DNA of 64,000 bases from Budorcas taxicolor (Eukaryota; Chordata; Mammalia; Artiodactyla; Bovidae): assembly GCF_023091745.1 (NCBI RefSeq), contig NC_068920.1:113611622-113675621 (forward strand). Reading direction: 5' to 3'. The position numbers and the translations under genes are program-made. The first letter of the stretch is position 1, and the number at the start of each line of letters is the position of its first letter. The notes under the pieces were generated by a model. The model saw nothing but the letters and a program-made list of their open reading frames with translations, was not told where the DNA came from and did no database searches. Positions 48,985-60,775 of this stretch are shown here, piece after piece.

Positions 48985-49225
48985 TAGTGCGTGAGGCTGG
49001 GGCCCAGGGGGTCTCAGGGCCCCTGTTGCCAACCTCCTAATGGGTGAGGCTACATCCTGGGGCTATTGACAGCCCAGTGAAATGCCAAGAGCCAGGTCCT
49101 AGGACCTCTGGCTGCAAGGCCCTAGAGGTCCTAGAGTTGGTGTCAGCCAACAGTTGGATGAGGCAGGGACCCAGCGGGGCTGGGACTGGTGCCGGCCTAC
49201 TGGTGAGTGCACTGGGTTATGACAC
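48985..49225 (+). repeat. GC-rich degenerate tandem repeat
   Basis: Four or so diverged units of about 50-60 bp. Each contains a 'gtgaggc'-type box, a 'ccaggtcctagg' or 'cctgggg' box and ends near GCC ('cctgttgcc', 'gaaatgcc', 'tgtcagcc', 'tgccggcc'). Sharply GC-rich within AT-rich flanks. It abuts an antisense L1 on its right. Confidence 0.6.
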
Positions 49226-49229
49226 TCAC

Positions 49230-50270
49230 TCATTTCTTTCTAGTGCTCAGCAATATTTTATGGGTTTGATGCACCACACTTTATTCATCTATTGAAAAAC
49301 ATTTTTGTGGCTTCAAATTTGAGCCACTATAAATACATATGCTCTAAATATGTGCATGTGTGTTTTTATGTGGATATTAGTTTTCAACTTCTTTATATAA
49401 ACACCAAGGAGTGTGATTACTCATCAACATGGTAAAAATATGCCTAATTTTACTCAAAACTGCCAAACTATCTTCCAAACTTTTTGAACAATTTTCAGTC
49501 CCACCATAAATGAATGAGATTTCCTGTTGTCCCACATCCTTGCCAGCATTTGGTGTTGTTAGTGTTCCAGATTTTGGCCATTCTAATAGATGTATAGTTG
49601 TACCTCACTGATGTTTTAATATGCATTTCCCTGATTGCATATGATTTGAGCATTTATCACATGGAAATTCACTTTCTGTATGCCTTCTTTGATGAAGTAT
49701 TTTAACATATTTGGCCCATTTTTAAAATAGATTGTTTGTTTCTTATTATTGAATTGTATGTTCTGTTTATATATTTAGGACAAAGTCCTTTAAAGGATGT
49801 TTCTTTTGCAAATATTTTCTTCTTGTTAGTTGTTGGTCCTATCATTTAATGAAGTCCAGGCTATTAATTGTTTCTCTCGTGAATTGTTCCTTTGATGTTG
49901 AATCTTCACTATACCCAAGTTCACCTGGGTGTTCTCCTATGTCATCTTCCAGGAATTTCATACTTTTGCCTTTTACACTAAGGTGGGGATTTATTTTGTG
50001 TTAGTTTTCTGCAGGGTGTAAGATCTGTGTCTAGATTCATTTTTTGTGCACATAGATGCCCAGCTGCTCCAGTACCAATTTGTTGAAAAAAACTGCTTGT
50101 TCTGTTGTATTTTCTCCTTTGTCAAAGATCAGTTGATTATATTCACATGGGGCCTATTTCTGGGTTCTATTTTCTGTTGCAATGACCTATTTGTATATTC
50201 TTTCATCAGTACTGCACTATATTGATTATTATAGCTTTATAATTCACCCACTTTTAAAAATCAGGTTATC
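49230..50270 (-). mobile_element. Old L1, ORF2 region
   Basis: Antisense old L1: 'gtgctcagcaatattttatg', 'tttgagccactataaa', 'cagtcccaccataaatg', 'tttggccattctaatag', on to 'cagctgctccagtaccaa'. Many stops. No young 3' UTR. Confidence 0.8.
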
Positions 50271-50274
50271 TAGT

Positions 50275-50720
50275 TTTTTGATGCTGAGTTATGTGGCTTC
50301 TTTATACATTTTGAATATATGATTCAGAAGTATAGTCTCTCTTTCTGTAGATTGACTTTTTATTTTGCTGATATTTTTCTGTTGCTCTGCAGAAGGTTTG
50401 TTTTATTTTGTTTTTTAGTTTGATGTGTCCCATTTGTTTAGTTCTGCTTTTTGTTGCCTTGCTTTTGGGATCATATACAAAAAATGCCAAGACTCATATC
50501 AAGGAGATTTTTCCCCCATGTTTCCTCTAAGATTTTTATGATATCAGGTCTTGTAGTTAGGTCTTTAATACATCTTGAGTTGACATATTTATTGTGTAAG
50601 ATAAGGGTTAATTTCAAAGTGGAATACAGGAAAAATATACTCTCTAGTACATATGACAAAGCTATTATATTTAAGCTCATTAAGTACTCTCCTCAGTCAC
50701 TTTTCCATGTTTAATAAGGA
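50275..50720 (-). mobile_element. Second old L1 fragment
   Basis: Antisense L1 that re-enters consensus already covered by the neighbour ('gtggcttctttatacatttt', 'gcagaaggtttgtttt', 'ttgagttgacatatttattg'). It is therefore a separate insertion or duplication, not a continuation. Confidence 0.75.
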
Positions 50721-51059
50721 ATAAGGCCAAGATTATTATGTTTTTATTCTATTCCCTTGGCTTACTTCCCTCACTGGTGCAAAAGCAAATTCTCTAAGTT
50801 ATAAGATCCTTTTCAATATCATTGTGATTTTTAAAAGCTTCAAGAAACTCTCACTAGTAAAGTTTTGAAATCCTAATTTTTGGCATTTGAAGACTTGCCA
50901 TTTTTGATTTCATGTTTGGATGTGTATGTAAAAAAAAAAAAAAAAAGAAAGAAAATGATGTTTTATTCACAATATAGGGGGAAAGAGGGTTCCTAATGAT
51001 CTCTGCCTGTCTCTGAAAGGAAGCCCTCTGTGCCACTTTAAATCAAAAGTTGAGGTACA

Positions 51060-51170
51060 TGTTTTTACTACTCTCATTTCACAGAATGTAAAACTAAGAC
51101 CCTGAGAGAATAACTAACTTTTCCAAGAGCAAACAATGAATTTGTATAAATGAAATTTGAATTAATTCTT
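51060..51170 (-). mobile_element. MIR SINE fragment
   Basis: Antisense order 'ctcatttcacagaatgtaa', 'taagaccctgagagaataac', 'tttccaagagcaaa', 'atttgaattaattct'. Confidence 0.55.
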
Positions 51171-51529
51171 CAAATAGACCTAATGTGATGCATAATCTGC
51201 AAGAAGCTTTAGCATACTAATGTGTTTATATTTCAAAAGGATACATAAACAGAAGGATAATCAAAGATAAATATAACAAAGGATTGTAACATAAAATTAA
51301 TAATAGAATTAATGGTAAAACCCCAAAATTACCTAGGTTGGCAAAATTGCTAAGTTATACATAAATGCTTCTTTTTTATTTTCAGCACAAAAGATGAGGA
51401 AAAAGACAGTTCTTCTTTTGGAGACCAATGATGTAGCTCTAATGATTTTCTTATTCCATTTACATATGAGCTAGTTTAAGCAAACTGTTTAAATCAAATT
51501 CCCCAATATACTAATTTGATATTTAAGAA

Positions 51530-51730
51530 GTAAAGTGAAGTCACTCAGTCATGTCCAACTCTTTGCAACCCAGTGGACTGTATCCCACCAGGCTCCTACG
51601 TCCATGGGATTCTCCAGGCAAGAATACTGGAGTGGGTTGCCATTTCCTTCTCCAGGGGATCTCCCCAACCCAGGGATTGAACCCAGGTTTCCCACATTGC
51701 AGGCAGATGCTTTAACCTCTGAGCCAAGGA
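51530..51730 (-). mobile_element. Bov-tA SINE
   Basis: Complete antisense copy, including the head 'gcttttaacctctgagcc'-like end at 51707-51726. Little diverged. Confidence 0.94.
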
Positions 51731-51790
51731 ACTAGTTAGCAAGAGCTTTAAATGTCCCTTGGTGATTATTGAGTCATTATTGTGAATGTG

Positions 51791-52018
51791 GGGGCTTCCT
51801 GGGTGGTGCTAGTGGTAAAGATAAAGAACCTGCCCACCAATGCAGGAGATTCAGGAGATCCAGGTTTGATCCCTGGGCAGGGAAGACCCTCTGGAGAAGG
51901 GCATGACAACCCAAACCAGTATCTTTGCCTGGAAAATCCCATGGACAGAGGACCCTGGTGGGCTACAGTCCATAGGGTAACGAAGAGTTGGAGATGACTG
52001 AAGCGGCTTAGCATGCAC
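51791..52018 (+). mobile_element. Bov-tA SINE
   Basis: Complete copy. Flanks ATTGTGAATGTG (51779-51790) and ATTGCGAATATG (about 52019-52030) match at 10 of 12. An extra AAAGAT duplication is visible in the head ('gtaaagataaagaacc'). Confidence 0.93.
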
Positions 52019-52194
52019 ATTGCGAATATGCAGATAACATATGGAAAACTGATAAATACTGATTTTTACAATGGATACCCAAAATGGAGTAAACAAACTG
52101 TGGACTGGCTCACTTAATGCTGATTCTGGGCAAAATTCTATAATCAAGAGTATTTAACATAACCTTAGGTTCACTTGAGCAGGTACTATCACAT

Positions 52195-52420
52195 CGTTGT
52201 TTAGCCCCTGTGTCTGACTTTTGGTTACCCCATGGACTGCAGCACACTAGGCTTCCCTCTCCTTCACTGTCTGCTACAGTTTGCTCAAACTCATGTCGTT
52301 TGTGTCAATGGTGCCATCTAACCATCTCATCCTCTGTTGTCCCCTTCTCCTCCTGCCCTTAATCTTTGCCAGCATCAAGGTCTTTTCCAACTGGTTAGCT
52401 CTTCAACTGTTGTGTTAAGC
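52195..52420 (-). mobile_element. BovB 3' fragment
   Basis: Antisense 3' end from the 'gttgttta' tail to the 'ccaactggttagctctt' region. Confidence 0.88.
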
Positions 52421-52625
52421 CCATTTGTTTCCTTGGGAAATATAATAAATACATAAAAATTTTAAAAATTAAGTGGTAGACACAAGAATCAGTAAGGCAT
52501 TTTATAATATTTCTTGAAGGGGTGCTTGAAGCAGCAGAGGAAAAATGAGATGCAACAGTAATTTATTGAATTATAAATCAATTGAATAATTTTGCCTAAA
52601 CATGAGTGTGGCTTTGATCAATTGG

Positions 52626-52827
52626 GCTTCCCTGGTGGTTCAGGTGGAAAAGAATCCACCCACAATGAAGGAAACGTGGGTTTGATCCCTGGGTTTGTAA
52701 GATCCCCTGGAGAAGGGAATGGCTACCATGCCAGTATTCTGGCCTGGAGAATTCCACAGACAGAAGTATCTAGCAGGCTAGAGTCCATGCAGTTTCAAAG
52801 AGTCAGAAACAACTGAGCAACTTCCAC
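52626..52827 (+). mobile_element. Bov-tA SINE
   Basis: Complete copy. Flanks TTTGATCAATTGG (52613-52625) and TTTGGTCAATTGG (52828-52840) match at 12 of 13. Confidence 0.94.
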
Positions 52828-53245
52828 TTTGGTCAATTGGCTGGTTGATTTCTAGTGGTTACTTCAGAGCCATCCATAAAGATTGTTATGCCTGATTTAC
52901 TTTTATAGTTTTTGTTAACAGTAAAGATGTCATGTTTATCTAATTTACAGGTGACACACTTCAGATTTGGTGTCTAAATTGGTATATGACTTGAATACTG
53001 TATTTGAAATCGTGATAGAACTCAAAATTATGTACAATGACCATATTACTCAACTAAATAATGAGATTTTCTAATACAAGGGCTAAAAATAGAGATCAGG
53101 CATGGTATAGCTCAGAAAGTAGTAATTATTATCCCAACAAAAAGTCATGAATGGGTAATATCCCCCAGGTAAGAGAATAAAAGTCATTTTATTCATTTTA
53201 TATGTCAGTACCAATCTTCCAATTTATGCAACCCCCACTCCCCTT

Positions 53246-53463
53246 TGGGCTTCTCAAGTGGCACAGTGGTAAATAATTTGCATGCCAATGCAGGAGACAC
53301 AGGAGACACCATTTTGATCCCTGAGTTGGGAAGACCCACAGGAGTAGGAAATGGCAACCCACTCCAGTATTCTTGCCTAGAGAGTCCCCTGGACAGAGGA
53401 GCCTGTTGGCCTTCAGTCCATGGGGTCGCAAAAAGTCAGACACGACTGAGCACACACACACAC
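53246..53463 (+). mobile_element. Bov-tA SINE nested in L1
   Basis: Complete copy. Flanks ACTCCCCTT (53237-53245) and ATTCCCCTT (53464-53472) match at 8 of 9. Tail is a (CA)n run. Confidence 0.94.
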
Positions 53464-53686
53464 ATTCCCCTTAATGTCCATACTTTTGTTCTCTACATCT
53501 GTACCTCTATTTCTGCTTTGCAAATAGGTTCATTTGTACTACTTCTCTAAACTAACACATAGATTAACACGTGTTATTATGCGATATTAGTTTTTCTCTT
53601 TCTGACTTATTTCACTCTGTATGATGGTGATTAGATCCGTCCACACCTTGGTAAATGATATAATTTTATTCTATTTTATGGTTGAA

Positions 53687-54014
53687 AGTGAAAGTGAAGT
53701 TGCTCAGTTGTGTCCAACACTTTGAAACTGCATGAACTGTAGCCTACCAGGCTCCTTAATTTTAAACAAAAATTAAGCACTCTATTTTTTTCCCCAGTTA
53801 AAGGCTTAGACTTGTTCTCAACATAATTGCCACTTGATCTTTATTTCAGTATGATTTCCTAGCTTATATTAAATATGATGGAATTTTCCAGGCAAGAGTA
53901 CCGGAGTGGGTTGTCATTTTCTTCTCCAGGGGATCTTCCCATCCCACAGATTAAACCTGGGTCTCCCGCATTGCAGGCAGACACTTTACCATCTGAGCCA
54001 CCAAGAAAGCCCAA
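53687..54014 (-). mobile_element. Bov-tA SINE nested in L1 and split by foreign DNA
   Basis: Antisense Bov-tA in two parts: 53687-53756 (3' body) and 53880-54014 (rest of body and tRNA-like head). They are separated by about 124 bp of non-SINE DNA. TTTATGGTT at 53678-53686 and 54015-54023 is the target-site duplication. About 8-9 bp of SINE consensus is missing at the split. Confidence 0.92.
53768..53880 (+). repeat. 113-bp inserted copy of downstream unique sequence
   Basis: Near-identical to 55061-55171: three substitutions and one 2-bp T-run length difference; the last roughly 60 bp are identical. It sits inside a Bov-tA, so it is the derived copy. About 10 bp of filler (53758-53767) precedes it. 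No poly-A tail and no target-site duplication are seen, arguing against retroposition. Confidence 0.93.
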
Positions 54015-54504
54015 TTTATGGTTAACAGTCCATTGTATATCTTTATTCATTCCTCTGTTGAGGACATTTAAGTTGCTTCCATGGCTATTGTAAACAGTGC
54101 TACAAGGAACACTGGGGTATATTTATATTCTGAAATTATGATTTTCTTTGGGAATATGCCTAGGAGCAGAATTGCTGGGTCACATGGTAGCTCTATTTTT
54201 AATTTTCTCAGGAACCTCCATTCTGTTCTCCATAGTCGCTGTACCAATTTACATTTCCACCAACAGTGTAAAAGGGTTCTCTCTTCTCCACATTCCTCTA
54301 ATACTTATTGTTTGTAGATTGTTTTATGATGACTCTTCTGACATTATGAGGTGATTCCTCATTGTAGTTTTGATGTGTATTTCTCTAATAATTAGGGATA
54401 TTGAGCACTTTTTCATGTGCCTCTTGACCATCTGTATGTCTTGTTTGGAGAAATATCTATTTAGATCTTCCATTCATGTTTTGATTGGGTTGGGTTTTTT
54501 CCTT

Positions 54505-54535
<31 letters not shown>

Positions 54536-55060
54536 GATGTTGAGTTGCATGAGTTGCCTGTGTATTTTGGAGATTAATCCTCTTGTCAGTTGCTTCATTG
54601 CAAATATTTTCTCCCATTCTGAAGGTTGTCTTTTCATCTTGTTAATAGTTTCCTCTGCTGTACAAAAGCGTTTGATTAGGTTGCATTTGTTTATTTTTGT
54701 TTTTATTTTTATTACTCTAGTAGGTGAGTCAAAAAAGATCTTTCTGTTATTTATGTCAAAGAGACTTCTGCCCATGTTTTCCTCAAAGAATTTTATTTTG
54801 TCCAGCTAACATTTAGACCTTTAATCCATTTTGAGTTTATTTTTGTGTATGGTGTTAGGGAATAGTCTAGTTTCATTCTTTTACGTGTAGTTGTCCAGTT
54901 TCCCCAGCACCACTTATTTAAGAAACTGTCTTTTCTCCATTTTATATTCTTGGCTTCTTTGTCATAGATTAGGTGACCATAGGTGAATGAATTTATTGCT
55001 GAGATTTCTATCCTGTTACATTGAAATATATTTAAATTGTTATATATTAAAGAAATAGAT

Positions 55061-55171
55061 AAAAATTAAGCACTCTATTTTTCCCCAATTAAAGGCTTTG
55101 ACATGTTCTCAACATAATTGCCACTTGATCTTTATTTCAGTATGATTTCCTAGCTTATATTAAATATGATG
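55061..55171 (+). repeat. Likely donor of the 113-bp insertion
   Basis: Direct-repeat partner of 53768-53880, embedded in sequence that matches no named repeat. Confidence 0.88.
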
Positions 55172-56214
55172 CTGTTCTGAGTGATTTCCTGAATTGCTTT
55201 TGTTATCTTGACACCCCATTTACTCTGCATACTGTGTTTCCATAAGCACACATGGTTTCCAAATATTTACTTCTTTCTCTCTTTTTGTTTTTAATTTCCT
55301 GGGTCTCATTAACTGATTTTCTTTTTTAAATTAAAAAGAATATTTATTTTTTGAGAGTACGCTTGGGAATCTGACAGGCCAAGGTTTTATTCTTTTATTG
55401 TTTTTACTTTTTTACTTCCTTCTGCCATTTTTCTGAGCTCTGGCAACAACCAACTTATTCTCTATATCTATGAGCTTGTCTTTTTGTTCTGTTTTGCTGT
55501 CAGATTTTACACATTAAAGAGATTATATAATATTTGTTTTTTTCTATCTGACATATTTTACTTAGCATAATGCCCTTGTGGTCCATCCATGTTGTTGCAA
55601 TGACAAAATGACATTATTTTAGCTGAATATTATTCCATTATAGATTATATATATATGTGTGTGTGTCAAATTTCTTCATTTCTTCATTCATTGACAGACA
55701 CTTAGATTGTTTCTATACCTTGGCTATTGTAAATAATGCTTTAATGAACATGAAAATGCATCTTTCTAAGTTATTGTTTTCATTTTCTATGTATAAATGC
55801 ACAAAAGTAGAATTGCAGGAGAATATGGTACTTCTATCTCTAATATTCTGAGGTGCTTCCAAATTATTTTCCATAGCTGCTGCACCAATTTACACTCTCA
55901 CCAACAGTACATGAGAGTTCCCTTTACTCTACAACCTTACCAATATGTATTATTTCTTATCTTTTCTTTTTAATAGTTGCCATTGTAACAGATGTGAAGT
56001 GAGAAGTTACACAAAACTAATCTATGACTTTAATTTGCATTTCCAAATGAATTAAAATATTTTCATAAACCTGTTGGATATCTGTATGTCTTCTTTGGGA
56101 AAAAAAATGTCTATTCAGATTTTCTGCCCATTTTCTAATTGGATTGCTTGATTTTTGCTATTGAGCTGTCTGAGTTCTTTATATATTTTAGATATTAGCC
56201 CCTTATCAGATGGG

Positions 56215-56424
56215 CTTCCCTGGTGGCTCAGCAGTAAAGAATCTGCCTGAGATGCAGGATATGTGAGTTTGACTCCCTGGGATGGGAAGATGCCCTGGAG
56301 AATGAAATGGCTACTACTCTAGTATTCTTGCCTGGGAAATCCCATGGACAGAGGAGCCTGTCAGGCTGCAGTCTATGGAATCACAAGAAAGAAACACAAC
56401 TTAGCAACTAAACCACCACCACCC
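56215..56424 (+). mobile_element. Bov-tA SINE nested in L1
   Basis: Complete copy ending in a CCACCACCACC tail. Flanks CCTTATCAGAT and CCTCATTAGAT match at 9 of 11. Confidence 0.92.
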
Positions 56425-56959
56425 TCATTAGATAAATGATTTGCAAATATAGTTCCCCATTCAGAAGAAGAACTTTGGGGAGTGTTTCCTTTGCTGTGCA
56501 GAAACCTTCTAGTTTTATTTAGTCCCACTTACTTATTTTAACTTTTGTGACATTTTCTTTTGGTACCAGACTGTCAAGGGGCTTACCATCTATGTTTTCT
56601 TATAGGATATTTATTCTTTCAAGACTAATATTCGAGATTTAAATTCATTTCGAGGTTATTATTTTATATGCTATGAGATTGTAGTGCAGATAGATCAATT
56701 TGCACATAGATGTCTAGTTTTCTCAACAACATTTACTAAAGAGACTGTATTTCCCCACTTTATACTCCTTGGTTCTTTTATTGTAAATTAACTGACCCTA
56801 TATGTGTGGGTTTATTTTTCAGTTCTCTACTGTGTTCCATTGATCCAAGCATCTATTTTTATTCTCATACCATACTGTTCTAATTATAATAGCTTTGTCA
56901 TACAGTTTGAAATCAAAGATCATAATGCCTCTACTTGTGTTCTTCTTTCTCAAGATTAC

Positions 56960-57112
56960 TAACCTGAACCCTAACTAAATTCAATACTCTACGATTACCT
57001 ACATGGGAAAAAGAGTCTTAAAAAGAGTGGATATATGCTAATGTACACCTGAAGTTAACACAACATTGCAAATCAACTACACTTTCAATAAATGTTTGTT
57101 TTTTTTTTTAAT
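56960..57112 (+). mobile_element. L1 3' end nested in the opposite-strand L1
   Basis: Sense old-type L1 3' end ('acctacatgggaaaaagag', 'agagtggatatatgc', 'aacattgcaaatcaactaca', 'caataaatg', T-run). It separates two halves of the antisense L1. Confidence 0.75.
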
Positions 57113-57459
57113 TGGTTTGAATGTTTGGTTTTTAGTTTGCTTTGTTTTGCTTTTTGTGATACCGTATAAATTTTAGGATTATTTGTTCTATTTCTTTGAA
57201 AAACATCATTGGAATTCTGATTAGGATGGCATTTAATCTGTACATAGTTTGGAATAGTATGAATGTTTTAACAATATTGATTCTTCTTATCCATGAACAC
57301 AGAATATCTTTCTATTTATGTGTCATCTATACATATTTTTTTCACAAATGTCTTGTAGTTTTCAGTGTACAGGTCATTTATCTCACTAGTTAAATTTACT
57401 CCAAAATGTTTTATGCAATTATATAAATCTTAATTCCTCTTTATGATACTTTACTTTGC

Positions 57460-58416
57460 TGTTGTTGTTCAGTCACTCAGTCATGTCAAACTCTTTGCAA
57501 CCTTATGGGCTGCAGTATGTGAGGCTTCCCTGTCCTTCATGATCTCCTGCAGTTTGCTCAGACTCATGTCCATTGAGTTGGTAATGCCATCTAAACATCT
57601 CATCCTCTGTCACCCCATTCTCTTTCTGCTCTCAGTCTTTCCCAGTATCAGGGTCTCTTCCAATGAGCCAGCTCTTTGCATCAGGTGGCCAAAGTGTCGG
57701 AGAACATCAGTCCTTCCAATGATTATTCAGGGTTGATTTTCTTTAGGATTGAACACTTTGATCTCCTTGCCACCTAAGGAACTCTCAAACATCTTCTCCA
57801 GAACCACAATTCAAAAGTATCAGTTCTTCAGTTCTCAGCCTTCTTTATGGTTCTACTCTCACATCCATACATGACTACTGGAAAAAACATAGCTTTGACT
57901 AGATGGACCTTTGTTGGCAAAAAGATGTCTCTATGTTTTAATATGCTGCCTAGGTTTGTCATAGCTTTCCTTCCAAAGGACAAGCATCTTTTAATTTCAT
58001 GATTGCAGTCAGTGTCTGCAGTGATTTTGGAGCATAAGAAAATAAAATCTTCCACCATTTCCAGTTTTTCCCCATTTATTTGCCATGAAGTGATGGGACC
58101 AGATGCTGTGATCTTAGTTTTATGAATGCTGAGTTTTCAGGCAATTTTTTCACTGATGAGAGTGTCACCCTCATCAAGAGGTTCTTTCATTCCTCTTCAG
58201 TTCCTGACATTAAATTGGTGTCATCAGCATATCTGAGGTTGCTGATATTTCTCATGGCAATCTTGATTCCAGCTTGTGAGTAACCCAGCCTGGCATTTTG
58301 CATGATGTACTCTGCATAGAAGTTAAATAAGCAGAGTGACAATATACAGCCTTGACATAATCCCTTCCTAACTTTGAACCAGTCAATTGTTTCATGTTCC
58401 ATGGTTTTTTGTACAT
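57460..58416 (-). mobile_element. BovB, 5'-truncated (RT palm to 3' end)
   Basis: Antisense BovB with a GTTGTTGTT-type tail at 57460. The RT box is intact as YADD on the minus strand (58220-58231). Pieces of C-terminal frame are at 57828-58058 and 58187-58402; frameshifts between them break the protein. It ends at 58416 just upstream of the RT palm. Confidence 0.93.
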
Positions 58417-58419
58417 TAA

Positions 58420-59970
58420 CTTTATTATGTTGAGGTAGTTTCCTCTATACTCACCATATTGAGAGGTGTTTTTTTGTTTGTTTGTTTTTAATTAGGGATA
58501 GAGTATGCTATTGAGATTAATCTTTACTGGATTACTGGGCTCAATGTTGGATCAATTTCTTAAATATCATAATTTTTCCATTGCAAAAATTAATTGCAGA
58601 ACAAAGATCACATACTGCAAAGGTGTCAGTGATAGATAGAAAATGAAATTGCTTCTTTAAAACTGAAAAAAAAATCATTGCATGAATGTCATTTCAAAGG
58701 GAAAACAATTCTGAAAAATAAAGTCTATTAAATACCAATGTTGTGTTAGTTTCAGCTGAAAATAATGAGCTGTTAGTTTGCTTAATCTGAAACTCAAAGG
58801 TAGTTATCTAAGATGGGATAGAAAAAGGCTGTAATGAGCAAAAACAAAGCACATTTCTAATTAGCTGGCATTTAACTAGCTTATCCGGAATTTAATATAT
58901 AAAAATATTTATTTTGTGAATGTTTTACAAGGATTACATATATAAACATGTAGAAAAGGATGTGCTATTGAAATAAAAAATTACACTAAGAAATTTACCC
59001 AATATTGTTATCTAATAATTTATTCTGAAAACTAAAAAGACATCCCTCTGTTGGAATATGCTTTTATACTTTTAATTACTCCTTCCCCTTCCATATCCCT
59101 TCTTTCACATATTTCTCTCTTGCTTCCCAGAAGACAAAAAAAAATTATATTAGCTGCTCCCCACAAAGCATGTAAAGAGATAATATTACTCCTGTTTTTC
59201 AGATAAAGAATGCGATACATGGAATTAAATAATCAAGCTGTTGTATTTTGAGTAAATATTGACAATTACTCAAATATCAAGGCTGATCAAATATCAAGTC
59301 TGACTAAGCAATGGTCTGGTTGATTTGTAAGTGAAAACACAAAGAAATAAAACCTGACAGACATGAATTTCATGACCATGAGAAAAATGAAATCTCTTAC
59401 ACATGGAATGTTCTAACAATAAAAATTCTAGACTCAGACAGAAAAGGGGTCCTCAGAATATTTTATGTAATCAGTAACATATTGGACAGGCATTAGCAAG
59501 GAAACAGAAATTCTCCAGGATAGAATGGTATCAAATTTAACACAGCACACACTCACATACTGATACCAGATAGACTTTTTAAAATAAGATTAAAAATAAT
59601 AATAATAAAATAAAAACTAGGAGAGAGAAAAAGATGGGTAGGAGGATGAAGCCACCAATCTGGCAAACTATGCCAGGTAGTCAAGGACAGAAAAGAAGCA
59701 AAATTGATTCAAGAAGTAGGTTAGAGTTCAAAAAACACATAGCTAAATCTTCATGAAAGTGTAGGAATTTCACAGACAGAAATAAAACTCGATCATTAGA
59801 TGAAATATTGCCAGGCTTACAACTTCAGGAAAAGAAATTACATGACAGAACATTTGAAATGTCACTGAGGTCATGGTTGTTCTTCTAGACCATATTATCA
59901 TTTAACATTAATTGACTGTTGTTGTCTGGTGAACACAATGAGTTGAAGGTAATTTGAGATCATGGATACA
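58420..59970. other. Unique AT-rich sequence, about 1.5 kb
   Basis: GTTT-type simple run at 58475-58490. No gene or named repeat recognised. Confidence 0.4.
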
Positions 59971-59976
59971 ATATCC

Positions 59977-60008
<32 letters not shown>
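59977..60008 (+). repeat. (AT)n microsatellite
   Basis: About 15 AT units. Confidence 0.95.
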
Positions 60009-60012
<4 letters not shown>

Positions 60013-60319
60013 ACATATAGATAATAAAAGTTAACATAAATTTAGTCTTCATTGGTCCATTTTAAAGAGTTCTGGGAACAAGTTAAGGAGGTATTTATAA
60101 CTGTGCTTAGAAATTCAACTTATGATTGCTTGAATTTTGTGAATACAGAAGAGTTGTTGATAGGGTTGGAAAAGGGAATTCCCAAAGATACGAACAGGTC
60201 TTTTGAAATTTAGGTTATTTTTATTTCCTGAAAGGAGAGAAAGACCCATTACTGACAAAACAGTAGACAGTTTAGCACATTAGGTTTAGAAAAAACTCAA
60301 AAGTGAACAATAAATCATG

Positions 60320-60775
60320 GAAAGTCCGTATAGTCAAAGCTGTGTTTTTTCTAGTTATGTATGGTGTGAGAGTTGGACCATAAAGAAGGATGAGCACAGA
60401 AGAATTGATGCTACTGAAATGTGGTCCTGAAGAAGAATCTTGAGAGTCCCTTGGACAGTAAGGAGATCAAAGCAGTCAATCCTAAAGGAAATCAGTCCTA
60501 AACATTCATTGGAAGGACTGATGCTAAAGCTGAAGCTCCAATACTTTGGCCACCTGATGAGAAGCACTGACTCATTGGAAAAGACCCTGATTCTGGGAAA
60601 GACTGAAGGTAAGAGGAGAAGGGGATGACAGAGGATGAGATGGTTGGATGGCATCACTGACTTGATGGACATGAATTTGAGCAAGTCCAGAAGTTGGTGA
60701 TGGACAGGAAAGACTGGGGTGCATCAGTTCATGGAGTTGCAAAGAGTAGGACACAACTTAGTGATTCAGCAACAG
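60320..60775 (+). mobile_element. BovB 3' fragment
   Basis: Sense BovB 3' end with a CAACAGCAACA tail. Starts at 'gtccgtatagtcaaagctgt'. Spurious ORFs on both strands derive from it. Confidence 0.92.

Larger units (their letters stand above)
53175..55015 (-). mobile_element. L1 3' UTR and ORF2 region, interrupted twice by SINEs
   Basis: One antisense L1 in three co-linear pieces (about 53175-53245, 53464-53686, 54015-55015): 'tctgctttgcaaataggttc', 'ttcactctgtatgatgg', 'ggagcagaattgctgggtca', 'ccagcaccacttatttaag'. A T29 run at 54507-54535 lies inside. No intact frame. Confidence 0.88.
55325..57455 (-). mobile_element. Old L1, ORF2 region, interrupted by a Bov-tA and an opposite L1
   Basis: Antisense L1 in three co-linear pieces (about 55325-56213, 56425-56960, 57113-57455): 'gtggtccatccatgttgttg', 'tatttagcaccttgtc'-type linker equivalents, 'ttccattgatccaagcatc', 'ttggaattctgattaggatg'. 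Stops in all frames. Confidence 0.83.
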
